Below are positions 8,909-18,127 of a DNA stretch of 64,000 bases, one piece after another (position 1 is the stretch's first letter; each line of letters starts with the position of its first letter). The stretch comes from Clostridium sp. BSD9I1 (GTDB taxonomy: Bacteria; Bacillota; Clostridia; Clostridiales; Clostridiaceae): contig NZ_FYAM01000024.1 of assembly GCF_900185645.1 (NCBI RefSeq), forward strand, positions 310,001 through 374,000, read 5' to 3'. A program made the position numbers and the translations under genes. The notes beneath the pieces were generated by a model. It saw only the letters and a list, made by a program, of their open reading frames with translations. It was not told the origin of the DNA and searched no databases.

Positions 8909-9814
8909 TTAGTGAATGATTTGTGTGTCACTTGGCATACCCTCAAACGCAGAAGCAAGAACCGCATTTCTCATTGTGGGATACTTCTCAGCCTCGTTAA
9001 TTAAATCCTCAGGAGTTATTCTTCCATCGACCAAGGCTGATATAAGATCGACATAATAACATACTTCTTGATATCCTTCAGGATCAATGGCTTTTGCATG
9101 AATAAAATCATTTTCAATAGTCAACGTCGGCAATCCTCTTAGTTGGCGATTCGTAAACAACCTATCGGCCACTTTGTAAAAATCACCATTGAGATCGAAA
9201 TAAACCATTGGAACTTCATATCTGCTTTCTATAAGATCATTAAGGATATATGCACTACCATTGTTACTGACCTTAACCTGTAGGCCAGCATCCATCCCAA
9301 CAATACCTGTACTACCTTTCATTTGAACGCGTAATCCATTTCCCGTTATCCAAATAATATCTCGCTGAGGATCGGATGGACTGTAATTCTTGGCATACTT
9401 TCTTTTTGTACTTTCAAGTCCAGTTCCCAATGCTCCACACTTTTGTGCGGTTTCTAATCTTATTTGTTTCCTGCTCGCAATACGAAGCCATTTTAAATTA
9501 ATTTTCTCGTTATCCCGACACCTTCGAACAATTACGGCTTCAGCAATTTTACCCATCATGCGCATTACTGTTCGCTTCGTGTCGATTTCCAGTATTACGC
9601 TCAATGCAAACTTATTATTTTCATAGCGAACAAAACCTGCATCCTCAATCAAAATTCTAAACAGTTCCTGACCATAATATTCTTTCAATATTAACAGATC
9701 TCTTTTGCCATGAAGGAAATCACAGAGCGGTTGCGAACTTAAAATTCGTGCTTCTCCATCATAACACATGACTGCCAGTTCTAAGTTGTTTCTTCCGTAT
9801 ATTAACTGCGGCAT
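8909..9814 (-). CDS. Hypothetical protein, candidate PD-(D/E)XK-fold nuclease
   Basis: 301 aa, not recognised as a named family. It holds a possible nuclease core in the order expected for that fold: a helix with Glu (MGKIAEAVIVRRC, about residue 90), an Asp-bearing strand (SDPQRDIIWITG), then GLQVKVSNNG with a Q-x-K signature, as in several restriction-like proteins where Gln replaces the usual Glu. Start at ATG 9814 has AAGGGGGT upstream. Base composition is visibly less AT-rich than neighbours. It is in the same orientation as the GIY-YIG and YaaC-like genes and could act with them. A structural comparison would decide the fold; the present call is inference from motif order only. Confidence 0.5.
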   Translation of the reverse strand: MPQLIYGRNNLELAVMCYDGEARILSSQPLCDFLHGKRDLLILKEYYGQELFRILIEDAGFVRYENNKFALSVILEIDTKRTVMRMMGKIAEAVIVRRCRDNEKINLKWLRIASRKQIRLETAQKCGALGTGLESTKRKYAKNYSPSDPQRDIIWITGNGLRVQMKGSTGIVGMDAGLQVKVSNNGSAYILNDLIESRYEVPMVYFDLNGDFYKVADRLFTNRQLRGLPTLTIENDFIHAKAIDPEGYQEVCYYVDLISALVDGRITPEDLINEAEKYPTMRNAVLASAFEGMPSDTQIIH

Positions 9815-10063
9815 AATTAATTAACCCCCTTGCCTTTATCATAAATTCTGATTTATCTTCATTCCAATCATCCCAACAAATTACTATTTATCTACAGATT
9901 ATAGTAATAGTCTTACTTCGCATATATTTATGCTAACGACACTTCTAAAATAAAATCTTTATGCACTTTAACTTCTTGTTATTAGCCTAATTAGTGTATG
10001 TGCTTCCTCTAAACCTTAGTGACCTATATCCTTAATAAATGGCAGTCTATTATTCCACGAATT

Positions 10064-11716
10064 TTATAATCCAATCCCTCTATCTTCTTTTTGATTTACA
10101 GACTTTGAAAATAAGATATGTTGTGTTTCTTTTAGGAATTCTTTACTTTTTATATCCAAATATTTCGCGCGTCTGACAGGCATATTAATTGAAAAAAGAA
10201 AATTCTTAAAAGGTATGTTTGAATAATTTTTATTTTTGTTATCTAATATCCTAAATATAGGCCTACCACTTTTTCTAGAAATTAAGTTGCAAAATATTTC
10301 AAATTCCTCAATATCTAAGTGATTTATTGATTTTATACCTATTTTAAACGTATCCTTCAACTCTTTTGAAATCTTTTCTAGGGTTGGAGGAAAAAGAGGT
10401 ATATTTCCTAAAGTAACAGACATTAAATATACTTCAGTTATTCCTGATAAGTCTACTATCGTATTATCACTAGTAATTTCTGCAAGCCTAGCATGTAGCT
10501 GCTTAAATGGCTCAATTGCCATTTTATTAATATCTTTATCAATTAAACAAGTATCCTTTCCTATTAGTGACTTCAATGCCATTCTATAGCTTTTAACTTC
10601 AATTGCTAGAAGCTTATTACCTAACTTAACCATTATATCGGGCGAGTTTCTTCCATTTCCTTTTCCATATTTAAACTCTGGGATAACTTCATAAGGCAAC
10701 GAAGAAGTTTTGATTGATTCTTTCAATAGAGTTGTAACATATATCTCAAAAGGTCTCCCAAAAAATCTTAGGAAATTAGTATCATTTTTATCGTAGCAGT
10801 TGCGAATTTTATAAAACAACCCTTGAAAAACATGTTCATATAACAACTTCGGTGCAATTGGCATAAAATTTCCGTTATCAAGTATAAAAATTGGCTTTTC
10901 CTGAAACAATGAAAAATCCCAAGGGGAATCTAATGTTGCTTTTGCCCATTGCTTTGCATCACGAAAATTAATTGATAATGCCTTAATTATAGATTTAGCC
11001 TCTTGATTCAAAGGAGTACTAGTAAATAGCATCTCTATGTTTTGAGTCCACTCATGTGTTACGTTAACTTTCTTTTTCAAATAGTTTGCTAGAATACCAA
11101 ATGTAATAGACAGATACTCTTTAAGCGAATAGTTATACTTTTTTTCAAAATCACTATTAAAATCTACATATTCTTTATCTGAAAAATCTCCCTTATTCTT
11201 AGCTATATCTATAAAAATTTCCTTTGACCTCCCGATAGAAGAAGTCAAATCTTCCTGCGAGTTAAAGGCTGCATTTCTAATCATTTCATACACTATTTCA
11301 TTATGTGCCTCGTCAGATTCATATAAATAGTCTGATACTATCATGCATAAATAAATTATCATTGCAACTCCTCTATCCAATTCAACTTCCTCTTCAAGTT
11401 TACCTTCATTTCCATATGCAAGTAACCACTTCCATACAGTTAAGAGTCCTTGCTGGCTAAAAAGTGCCATTTCATCTAGTCTGTGCTTATTAGGAAATTC
11501 ATTACCAGTTAAGCTTTCAACATAGAATATAAAGTCTTTTCTTACACATTCGTCATTTAGTTTAAGAAACGTCATTTGTGACAAAACATTTATTAAACCT
11601 CCTAAAGGAAGGTCGTATATAAGTTTAATCAATTCATTTTTATCATATTTAGGAAGCTGAAAAACTTCACTATATGTCGCATAGGTTTTGATATAATTCA
11701 TAATATTGTTGTTCAT
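10064..11716 (-). CDS. Hypothetical protein with PD-(D/E)XK nuclease motif
   Basis: 550-aa cytosolic protein. The stretch NSPDIMVKL then KLLAIEVKSYR (about residues 350-375) is a textbook PD-D/E-x-K active site: PD followed by a hydrophobic strand with E-V-K. An upstream Glu lies in VIPEFKYG. The first 300 residues are helical and unrecognised. GGAGAGGATAGG precedes ATG 11716. A role in cleaving foreign DNA is inference from the motif and from lying in a CRISPR-bearing element. It is transcribed away from the XRE regulator across a 903-bp gap. The nuclease motif is confident; the biological role is not. Confidence 0.7.
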   Translation of the reverse strand: MNNNIMNYIKTYATYSEVFQLPKYDKNELIKLIYDLPLGGLINVLSQMTFLKLNDECVRKDFIFYVESLTGNEFPNKHRLDEMALFSQQGLLTVWKWLLAYGNEGKLEEEVELDRGVAMIIYLCMIVSDYLYESDEAHNEIVYEMIRNAAFNSQEDLTSSIGRSKEIFIDIAKNKGDFSDKEYVDFNSDFEKKYNYSLKEYLSITFGILANYLKKKVNVTHEWTQNIEMLFTSTPLNQEAKSIIKALSINFRDAKQWAKATLDSPWDFSLFQEKPIFILDNGNFMPIAPKLLYEHVFQGLFYKIRNCYDKNDTNFLRFFGRPFEIYVTTLLKESIKTSSLPYEVIPEFKYGKGNGRNSPDIMVKLGNKLLAIEVKSYRMALKSLIGKDTCLIDKDINKMAIEPFKQLHARLAEITSDNTIVDLSGITEVYLMSVTLGNIPLFPPTLEKISKELKDTFKIGIKSINHLDIEEFEIFCNLISRKSGRPIFRILDNKNKNYSNIPFKNFLFSINMPVRRAKYLDIKSKEFLKETQHILFSKSVNQKEDRGIGL

Positions 11717-12619
11717 CCTATCCTCTCCTCTCCTTTATGCATATTTTCCTGTTTGGATACCTAAGCTCAAGGTTTGTTTTTAAATTTCTCTTATGCATTT
11801 TAACTAGGCTTAAGCTCTTTCCTTACTCTCTTATCTTATCAGATACAACTTTTCTCGATTTATTAAAATTTGAATATGAGTAGTAGCCACTCACGTTACA
11901 TTTATATTAATCTTCGTTAACATAATTAAATTTGGTTTAATAGTTGATATTAGCTAAAAAATACGTTTGATGAAACATAAAACACATAAATTTATTTAAG
12001 ACCCTATTAGATCTTTAATATCAAATTACTTCCACTATATCAACACCAAACCCCACGTGAGTATGATGTGAACATAATTTCAACTCTTCAGTTACTTGTA
12101 ATATCATTCAACTTGTCACATTCTATATTTCACAAAAAATCCATGCTGTTAACTACCCATTATAGACATAATAACTGTCTTATACATTACACTCGCCTAT
12201 GCCATTATTCTACAAATTGTAATAGTTTCCTTTAAATTAGTATAGTTTTTAACTAAAAATAAAAATCTACAACTAAATTAGTTAGTAGACTTCAATCATT
12301 TTAAGTTAACAAATTACTATTTATTAAGTTGTTTTACATTTTTCATATGTCACACTAAATTACAATTGTGAAATAACTTATATATAAATTATATCATTTT
12401 GAATATCATTCTTAAACAGAACCTATTACTTATATACATTTACTTTAATATGATATCAACATCATTGATAAGTATTGACGATACTTATATTGTAATCTCT
12501 TTAATACACTGTCTCAATAACTCTACTCTTTAAAATACTTATAAATTTTTCCTTTACCTTGTAATATTGTTTAAATAAAGATTTTCTTGTTCATACTCCT
12601 AAATAATGGAGGTGTTCTA
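11717..12619. other. 903-bp divergent intergenic region
   Basis: Extremely AT-rich with no credible gene on either strand. It separates the minus-strand nuclease-like gene from the plus-strand XRE regulator cluster. The only structure noted is a perfect 8-bp inverted repeat at 12468-12488. The length and emptiness suggest an old junction between accessory modules. Confidence 0.4.
12468..12488. promoter_or_regulatory. Candidate operator upstream of XRE regulator
   Basis: Perfect inverted repeat ATAAGTAT / ATACTTAT around TGACG, 132 bp before the regulator's start. XRE repressors often bind such short palindromes near their own promoter; here that link is inference. A possible -35 (TTGACG, 12475-12480) overlaps it but no good -10 follows at normal spacing. 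Confidence 0.3.
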
Positions 12620-13024
12620 ATGCAGCATCAATTAGGTGAAACCATACGAAAATATAGAAAGCAAAAATGCTATACTATGGCTCAACTTGCTAACAAACTT
12701 GAAATTTCAATTGGATTACTAAGTAATATCGAAACCGGTAAGACAGACTCATTACAACTTAATTTATTGAATAATCTTGTAAAAACTTTAGATATACCCC
12801 TTTCGGAATTACAGTTATTTTCAAAACCGTACCCTATTAAAGAACTAAATATAAACATTGTAGAAGATTATAATAAAATAAAACCTTCTTTAGAAACGCT
12901 ACTCGATGCTTTTATCTCAGTCTCTTCTGCGTTATCTTTTGATGAAGATAAAACAAGTTTAGTTGCAAATATGCTAGTTGAAGAACTCAATAATATTAAT
13001 AAATTAATAGAGATATCTAAATAA
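12620..13024 (+). CDS. XRE-family transcriptional regulator
   Basis: 134-aa DNA-binding protein. Residues about 5-60 form an HTH_3 domain (IRKYRKQKCYTMAQLANKLE, then ISIGLLSNIETG, then LVKTLDIPLSEL). The C-terminal 70 residues are helical and may mediate dimer formation or ligand sensing. I choose ATG 12620, seven bases after GGAGGTG, rather than the in-frame TTG at 12587, which has no ribosome site. It heads a plus-strand run: RecB-like nuclease, 47-aa protein, two serine recombinases. It is therefore a good candidate for the switch controlling recombinase expression (inference). Confidence 0.85.
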   Translation: MQHQLGETIRKYRKQKCYTMAQLANKLEISIGLLSNIETGKTDSLQLNLLNNLVKTLDIPLSELQLFSKPYPIKELNINIVEDYNKIKPSLETLLDAFISVSSALSFDEDKTSLVANMLVEELNNINKLIEISK

Positions 13025-13134
13025 CAATATATTTAGGTATCTTTTTACTTTTTCATTAAAATGAAATTTTCATTTTAATGTATATTTCGTGAATTTCTAC
13101 ACATCCTATTGTTACAAAGGTGGTGTAGTTCTAA

Positions 13135-13737
13135 GTGAAGATTAATAAATACCTATCTTTTGATATATCACTTCATAAAACTTTCTATGAAATAAATAAA
13201 AAATACCCTAACACTTCTTTAAGTTTTGAAATCCTAATAGATATTCTAGATGGCAACTGGATATCTAATGGGTACCAATCTAAGGATGAAGAATCACTCT
13301 TTAGAGACTATGCCACTAATGCCTTAAAACTATATTCACTAAGCCCCTTAGATAAAGGTTGTGATATAGTATTTATTAATAAATTCATAAGTGGCAATGA
13401 AGATTCACAATTTAGATATGCAAGAATAGATAAACTCCACTTCTTATCAAATGACCAATTAGAGCTAATCGATTATAAAAGCGGGAAATACATCCCCCCT
13501 GCCGACAAAAGATTTTCCCCAAACAAATTGCTTTTCACTATAACTTCTATAAAAGAGAAGATTGGAGTTTATCCCGACATATTTAGCCTCTATTATTTAA
13601 GACATGGAATTAAATTATCTACCTATATTAACTTAGATACTATATTCAATATTGGTAAAATCCCTTCACAGCCAACTCTTTATTCAACATCACTAAAAAT
13701 CCCAAAAACAAACTTTCAAATAAATAAACAATTATAA
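13135..13737 (+). CDS. RecB-like PD-(D/E)XK nuclease-domain protein
   Basis: 200-aa protein. RYARIDKLHF followed by QLELIDYKSGK (about residues 100-120) matches the RecB/AddB-type motif in which Asp of GRID and the D-Y-K triad bind metal. Starts at GTG 13135, ten bases after AAAGGTGG. Too short for a helicase-nuclease, and unlike Cas4 it shows no C-terminal Cys cluster, so it is a stand-alone domain. It lies between the XRE regulator and the recombinase pair, plausibly in the same transcript. A part in DNA processing during element movement, or in defence, are both possible; the sequence does not choose. Confidence 0.65.
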   Translation: MKINKYLSFDISLHKTFYEINKKYPNTSLSFEILIDILDGNWISNGYQSKDEESLFRDYATNALKLYSLSPLDKGCDIVFINKFISGNEDSQFRYARIDKLHFLSNDQLELIDYKSGKYIPPADKRFSPNKLLFTITSIKEKIGVYPDIFSLYYLRHGIKLSTYINLDTIFNIGKIPSQPTLYSTSLKIPKTNFQINKQL

Positions 13738-13760
13738 AAACTGCTTAGGAGGTAATACAT

Positions 13761-13904
13761 TTGGATAAGGAAGATATTAAAATCTCTATTACTTACAATA
13801 ATGAAGAATATTATAAGCATATATTCATGGATTATATAATACAAGTTATATTAAAAAGCCATGAAAGGAGTAGTGTAGAAGAAGTTTATGGAAAAGATGA
13901 ATAA
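13761..13904 (+). CDS. Small 47-aa protein upstream of recombinases
   Basis: Short reading frame starting with TTG at 13761, seven bases after a perfect AGGAGGT. The product begins MDKEDIKISITYNNEEYY and contains a hydrophobic helix FMDYIIQVIL; it is acidic at the end. It overlaps the start of the first recombinase by 17 bp, so translation is probably coupled. No family recognised. The strong ribosome site and tight packing are the reasons for calling it a gene; it could be an accessory recombination factor or merely a leader peptide. Confidence 0.55.
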   Translation: MDKEDIKISITYNNEEYYKHIFMDYIIQVILKSHERSSVEEVYGKDE

Positions 13905-15480
13905 CTTGTATGAATACAATCCAAATCACTACTGTGCTATATATGCAAGAAGATCTACATCAAATGATAAAGATAATATAGAAAATCAACTTGAAACCTG
14001 TAGAGATAAGGCTCATGAATTAAATCTTATAATCAGTGAAGAATATTTTGATTACGAATCTGCTACTAAATTTGAACCTCTCCATAGACCTGGATTCAAA
14101 GGACTTGTATACGACTTAAAAAATAATAAGTTCAAATCTATAGTAGTGTACAAAAGAGACCGTCTTGCTAGAAAAGTCCTCCACTTCAAAGAAATTAAAT
14201 ATCTATGTAAACAAAATAATGTTAAGATAATTTACGCATCCTCTGATGAAGCTTTTCTATCAGAAGAAAATACTGACAAAGATATATTTCCTTTAATGGA
14301 GAATATTTTGGTTTCCTTTGCAGAATTAGAACCTGAAAATATAGCACGAAGAACTAAAGATGGTAGGGACAGAAGACGTGCAAGTTGTAATTATCCTATC
14401 TCTGCTCAATATCCAAAAGGCTATAGTAAAATTGGAAAAGGAACAAATGCGCAATTAGTTCCTGATACTAAACTTTCCCCTATAATTAAAGAAGCATTTG
14501 AAAAACTTTCAACATCCTCCCTTACTAAAGCATCAAGGAAAAGCATCTTAAAAGAGATAAATACTACACATAATATTAATTTAAAAGATAAGGATATTTT
14601 AAAAATAATAGAGAGTCCTATATATACTGGACGTTATACAAAAACCCCTAATATTTCAATCACAAAATTGCTATTTCACGATGATAAAGGAAACTTATCA
14701 CTTGATGAAAGTAATAATAATCTTATCCAAGCAACAAATATTACTCCCATAATTGAAAACTTTAATTCTTGGAAAGACGTAATGCTTAAACATTTTCATG
14801 TGAATGGTTTCTCTGATATAGATTCTTTGGATGCTTCCCCATCTATTCTATCTAATTTAATATACTGTGCAAAATGCGGATCAAGAATCTATTTGATAGA
14901 TCAATATTTTGAATGCGTAGACCATTGCTTTGATAAAATAAAAAAAGAAATCCTTTTAGATAATATACTATCAATAGTTATTAATGACTTATTTACTGAT
15001 GAAGGAATGTTGGTTTATTACAACAGAAAAATGGAAAAGGCTCAATCAAAAATTTATAGGATAGAAAAAGAACTCAAAACTATACACAAAGAACAAGACA
15101 AGCTGTTACTAGAAATGATAAAACTAAAAAGCATTAATAACCCTATATTTAATGATTTAACTTCAAAAGAAAAAGAACTGAAAACTGAATATGACAAGCT
15201 GAAAGTGCTAATGTCTGAGTATATGTATTACAAGGAAAACCTCTACCCTAAAATTAGTATTAAAGAAAAGAACCTCTTAGTACAGCACTTCATATTGAAT
15301 GAAAATGTTACAAATGATTTTTTGAAAAATATAATAAAGAAGGTGATTATAAATGCATCAAACAGTACCTCAGGTAAAAGAAAGCTATTATTGGACTTCA
15401 AATACAAGGGTAGCAGTAGCTTATCTAAGAGTATCCCAAAAAAGACAAAGCATAGAAACACAAATAAAAAAGGCAGTTGA
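13888..15480 (+). CDS. Large serine recombinase A of a tandem pair
   Basis: 530-aa site-specific recombinase. Resolvase domain at residues about 10-160 with nucleophile region YARRSTSND and DRLAR arginines (VVYKRDRLARKVLHF), then FAELEPENIARR. A recombinase domain follows (PIYTGRYTKT), then a zinc-ribbon remnant (CAKCGSRIYL, then FECVDHC), a long coiled coil (residues about 370-460) and a C-terminal beta stretch. Its 3' end overlaps the next recombinase by 128 bp in another frame. Two overlapping serine recombinase genes recall CcrA/CcrB of staphylococcal cassettes, but no direct relationship is claimed. Its attachment site is not visible here. Confidence 0.88.
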   Translation: MEKMNNLYEYNPNHYCAIYARRSTSNDKDNIENQLETCRDKAHELNLIISEEYFDYESATKFEPLHRPGFKGLVYDLKNNKFKSIVVYKRDRLARKVLHFKEIKYLCKQNNVKIIYASSDEAFLSEENTDKDIFPLMENILVSFAELEPENIARRTKDGRDRRRASCNYPISAQYPKGYSKIGKGTNAQLVPDTKLSPIIKEAFEKLSTSSLTKASRKSILKEINTTHNINLKDKDILKIIESPIYTGRYTKTPNISITKLLFHDDKGNLSLDESNNNLIQATNITPIIENFNSWKDVMLKHFHVNGFSDIDSLDASPSILSNLIYCAKCGSRIYLIDQYFECVDHCFDKIKKEILLDNILSIVINDLFTDEGMLVYYNRKMEKAQSKIYRIEKELKTIHKEQDKLLLEMIKLKSINNPIFNDLTSKEKELKTEYDKLKVLMSEYMYYKENLYPKISIKEKNLLVQHFILNENVTNDFLKNIIKKVIINASNSTSGKRKLLLDFKYKGSSSLSKSIPKKTKHRNTNKKGS

Positions 15481-16933
15481 ATATGCAGAGAAAAATGGAT
15501 TAATCTTAACTGAAGATATGGTTTTCTCAGAAAAGGAACCTGCTTCAAATACTAATGATTCACCAATGGTAAGCGACTTTACCATTGTTTTTAAACATCG
15601 CCCAGAGTTATTGAAGATATTAACAATGGCCTCACGTAAAGAATTCTCTCACCTTATAGTTTATAGCAGCGATAGATTGGCTAGGGATGTGTTTCAAAAT
15701 GCACTAATTAAACATCATCTAGAAAAATATAAGATTCAGATTCATTTTACAAAAGAAGGAGAGAACTTTAAAAACGACTCCTTAAGTCAAAAGCTCCAAA
15801 ATATTATAGCTTGTTTTGCTGAATTTGAAGCTTCAACTAATAGTACAAGGGTTTATGATTCTCTTACTCAAGTTTTTAAAAAAGGAGCCTGGACTGGTGG
15901 AAAGCGTCCATTTGGATTTAAACTTAAACAAAATGAAAACCAAAAAGGCAAGGTTTTAGATATAGATGGTACCAAAATAGAAATAATAAGACTTGCCTTC
16001 GAACTTTATTCAAAAGGATATGGTTATAGGAAAATTGCAGATATATTATCTAAAGAATATCCTCCTTATGAGTTTAATAAAAGTACAATTGAATATATTC
16101 TTAACAACGAAATTTATTGTGGCATATTAACTTGGGGAAAGAAAGGCGGCCGTAGAAAAAATAGAGTTAAAAATGATGATTACTTAAAAGCTGATTACAA
16201 TGAAAAATTTGATATTGTCGGCAAGGATTTATTAACCTTAACTAACTTACAAAAGAACATTAAGCCTACCATAAAAGATCCTCAATACTTCTCCTCTCCA
16301 TTTATTCTTAAAGATCTTTTAATTTGCTCTAAATGCAATGGTGAAAAAAAATTAGTCCCAAAAAACTATGGTAAAGATAAAACTAGCGTATATAAATGCC
16401 CAACAAAAGAAAATTCAAAATCTCATAATATTGTTAAAGCTAAGGAAGTGGAAAAGTTGGTTTTAGAAGAACTAGGTAAAGTAACCTTTTCTCAGGATAA
16501 AATGTCTATTGCATATAAAAAATATATTAGTTTATTTAAAAAACAGATAAAAGAATTAGAATACATCAAAGATAATCTAGAAGCTAAGATTTCTTACCTT
16601 CAAAAAAATATTTCAAATATTGATGAAATGCTATCTAAAAACCCAGAAGAACATGTTGAATATGGCCTAGCAAAATATAAGCGTTATTTTCAAGATAAAA
16701 TCTCCCTACTTTCAAATCAACTAAAGGAAAAGATATCTCTTATTAGTACAAAACCTATACCTTCAAATGAATTTTATAATGAGGTTCATGAAATAGCACA
16801 GAATATACCTGACAAGAGGCTTTTATGTTTTCTTTTAATTGATAAGATACTGGTGTCTAATGAAGATGATAAAGTAACCCTTGACATATTTATTTATCCT
16901 AAAACCTTAAAATATCAAGTTTTTTTAAAATAG
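15353..16933 (+). CDS. Large serine recombinase B of a tandem pair
   Basis: 526-aa recombinase. The resolvase domain begins at about residue 19 with VAVAYLRVSQKRQS (nucleophile Ser), continues with YSSDRLARDVF and IACFAEFEASTNSTR, then GKRPFGFKL and the recombinase domain (LNNEIYCGILTWGKKGGRRK). A zinc ribbon (LLICSKCNGEKK, then YKCPTKE) and coiled coil follow. ATG 15353 is preceded by AAGGTG, which lies inside the 3' end of recombinase A, so the 128-bp overlap is genuine dual coding. It ends 5 bp before a 48-bp palindrome. Expected to work together with recombinase A (inference). Confidence 0.88.
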   Translation: MHQTVPQVKESYYWTSNTRVAVAYLRVSQKRQSIETQIKKAVEYAEKNGLILTEDMVFSEKEPASNTNDSPMVSDFTIVFKHRPELLKILTMASRKEFSHLIVYSSDRLARDVFQNALIKHHLEKYKIQIHFTKEGENFKNDSLSQKLQNIIACFAEFEASTNSTRVYDSLTQVFKKGAWTGGKRPFGFKLKQNENQKGKVLDIDGTKIEIIRLAFELYSKGYGYRKIADILSKEYPPYEFNKSTIEYILNNEIYCGILTWGKKGGRRKNRVKNDDYLKADYNEKFDIVGKDLLTLTNLQKNIKPTIKDPQYFSSPFILKDLLICSKCNGEKKLVPKNYGKDKTSVYKCPTKENSKSHNIVKAKEVEKLVLEELGKVTFSQDKMSIAYKKYISLFKKQIKELEYIKDNLEAKISYLQKNISNIDEMLSKNPEEHVEYGLAKYKRYFQDKISLLSNQLKEKISLISTKPIPSNEFYNEVHEIAQNIPDKRLLCFLLIDKILVSNEDDKVTLDIFIYPKTLKYQVFLK

Positions 16934-16938
16934 CCTTG

Positions 16939-16986
16939 GTAGGCAGATAGTCTTGTTCGGCATGCCGAGCAGGACTATCTGCCTAC
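16939..16986 (+). repeat. 48-bp loop-less palindrome after recombinase B
   Basis: Two 24-nt arms (16939-16962 and 16963-16986) with GGCATGCC at the centre. Only two positions differ, and both become G-U pairs in a plus-strand RNA, while they would be A-C mismatches in a minus-strand RNA. It could be a terminator for the recombinase transcript, though no T-run follows, or a cruciform-forming recombination or protein-binding site. Confidence 0.75.
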
Positions 16987-17101
16987 TAAAAGTTATACTA
17001 AAATAATATCATAAATTATATTCATTTTTTTCCTACTTTTAGTCATCATTTTTTCTCCCTATCATAATATATAATAGATAAAAATCAAAAGGGAGATTTT
17101 T

Positions 17102-18073
17102 ATGAATCATGATGAAATTGTTAATATCCTTAATAATAGTGATATTAAATATTTAGTGGGTAATCATATAAGTGCCCACAATATACGCCAAACATTTCTT
17201 AAAAAATTTAAAGAAGGCGAGTGTCCTAGCAGGGATGCAATTAGAAACTATATTAAAAACGAACTAGGACTTATATGGGATAGTAAAGCAAAGCTCTGGG
17301 TACCTTCTAAGAAAAATGTTAATTCTCCTGAAACTTTAGCTATAAACAATGAAATTGAAATCGAGAATAATAATAATTCAATACTTGAGGATGAAAACTT
17401 ATCAATTAATAATAATTCTACAAATTCTAGCTTATCAGAAAAAAGTAATAAGGAGTTACAAGAAAATAGTAATCCTTTAGAATCCACATCAAATATTACT
17501 GAAAATAAAGCTACTAATTCTGCTAAAAAAGGTAGGAAAAAAGGAAGAAAAAAATCTGCCGAAACATTCGTAAAAACTCATGAAATTGAAATTAATAATG
17601 ATAGTAGTTCTGAGTCTAAAGAGGAAGATTCGTCACCTAGTGAAAAATCTACAACTTCTACATCATCAGAAAAAAGTAATACAAAATTAGGACAAAATAG
17701 GGACCTTTTAAAACCCAAAAATGAGGAAAAAAACACGTTAAATAGTACTAACAATGAAAATAGTATTAATACCAATCAGTCTTTAAAATCTGGAAAATTG
17801 CACAATGTAGAAAAGGTTCCATCTGTAATAGAAGATTTCTCATCTAACTCAAAGCCTAAATATAAAGACATAGATTACTCTTTTTATCCAGAATATATGG
17901 AATGTTATGGAAAAGAGAAATATTCTCTTTCACTAAACTCTTTTGTTATTACAAAAGTTGAAGAGATTATACTTGAAAAATATAATAAGAAGATGAGCAA
18001 ATCGAAAATTATTAATATAGCATTAATGGAATTTATACGAATTAATATTACTGATAACAGGGAAGATGATTAG
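17102..18073 (+). CDS. Hypothetical Ser/Asn-rich protein with basic central patch
   Basis: 323 aa, not recognised. Residues 1-60 look like a compact domain (HNIRQTFLKKFKEG, DAIRNYIKNELGLIWD). Residues about 75-245 are low complexity, rich in Asn, Ser, Glu and Lys, and interrupted by a very basic KKGRKKGRKKS patch that could grip DNA or RNA. The last 50 residues (SFVITKVEEIILEKYNKK, SKSKIINIALMEFI) have the spacing of a ribbon-helix-helix DNA-binding module. ATG 17102 follows GGGAG. It is monocistronic, between the recombinase palindrome and the CRISPR array, and has its own terminator. A DNA-binding accessory role is inference. Confidence 0.6.
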   Translation: MNHDEIVNILNNSDIKYLVGNHISAHNIRQTFLKKFKEGECPSRDAIRNYIKNELGLIWDSKAKLWVPSKKNVNSPETLAINNEIEIENNNNSILEDENLSINNNSTNSSLSEKSNKELQENSNPLESTSNITENKATNSAKKGRKKGRKKSAETFVKTHEIEINNDSSSESKEEDSSPSEKSTTSTSSEKSNTKLGQNRDLLKPKNEEKNTLNSTNNENSINTNQSLKSGKLHNVEKVPSVIEDFSSNSKPKYKDIDYSFYPEYMECYGKEKYSLSLNSFVITKVEEIILEKYNKKMSKSKIINIALMEFIRINITDNREDD

Positions 18074-18127
18074 TATTGAGTACCATAAAGTATAGAAATC
18101 AATGATATCTATGTAATATATGAAAGG

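Noticed and set aside
12587-12619. Longer XRE protein starting at TTG 12587
   Set aside because: No ribosome site before it, and a strong GGAGGTG sits ahead of ATG 12620.
13888-16933. The two recombinases as one gene broken by a frameshift
   Set aside because: Each has its own full resolvase domain, zinc ribbon and coiled coil, and the second has its own ribosome site.
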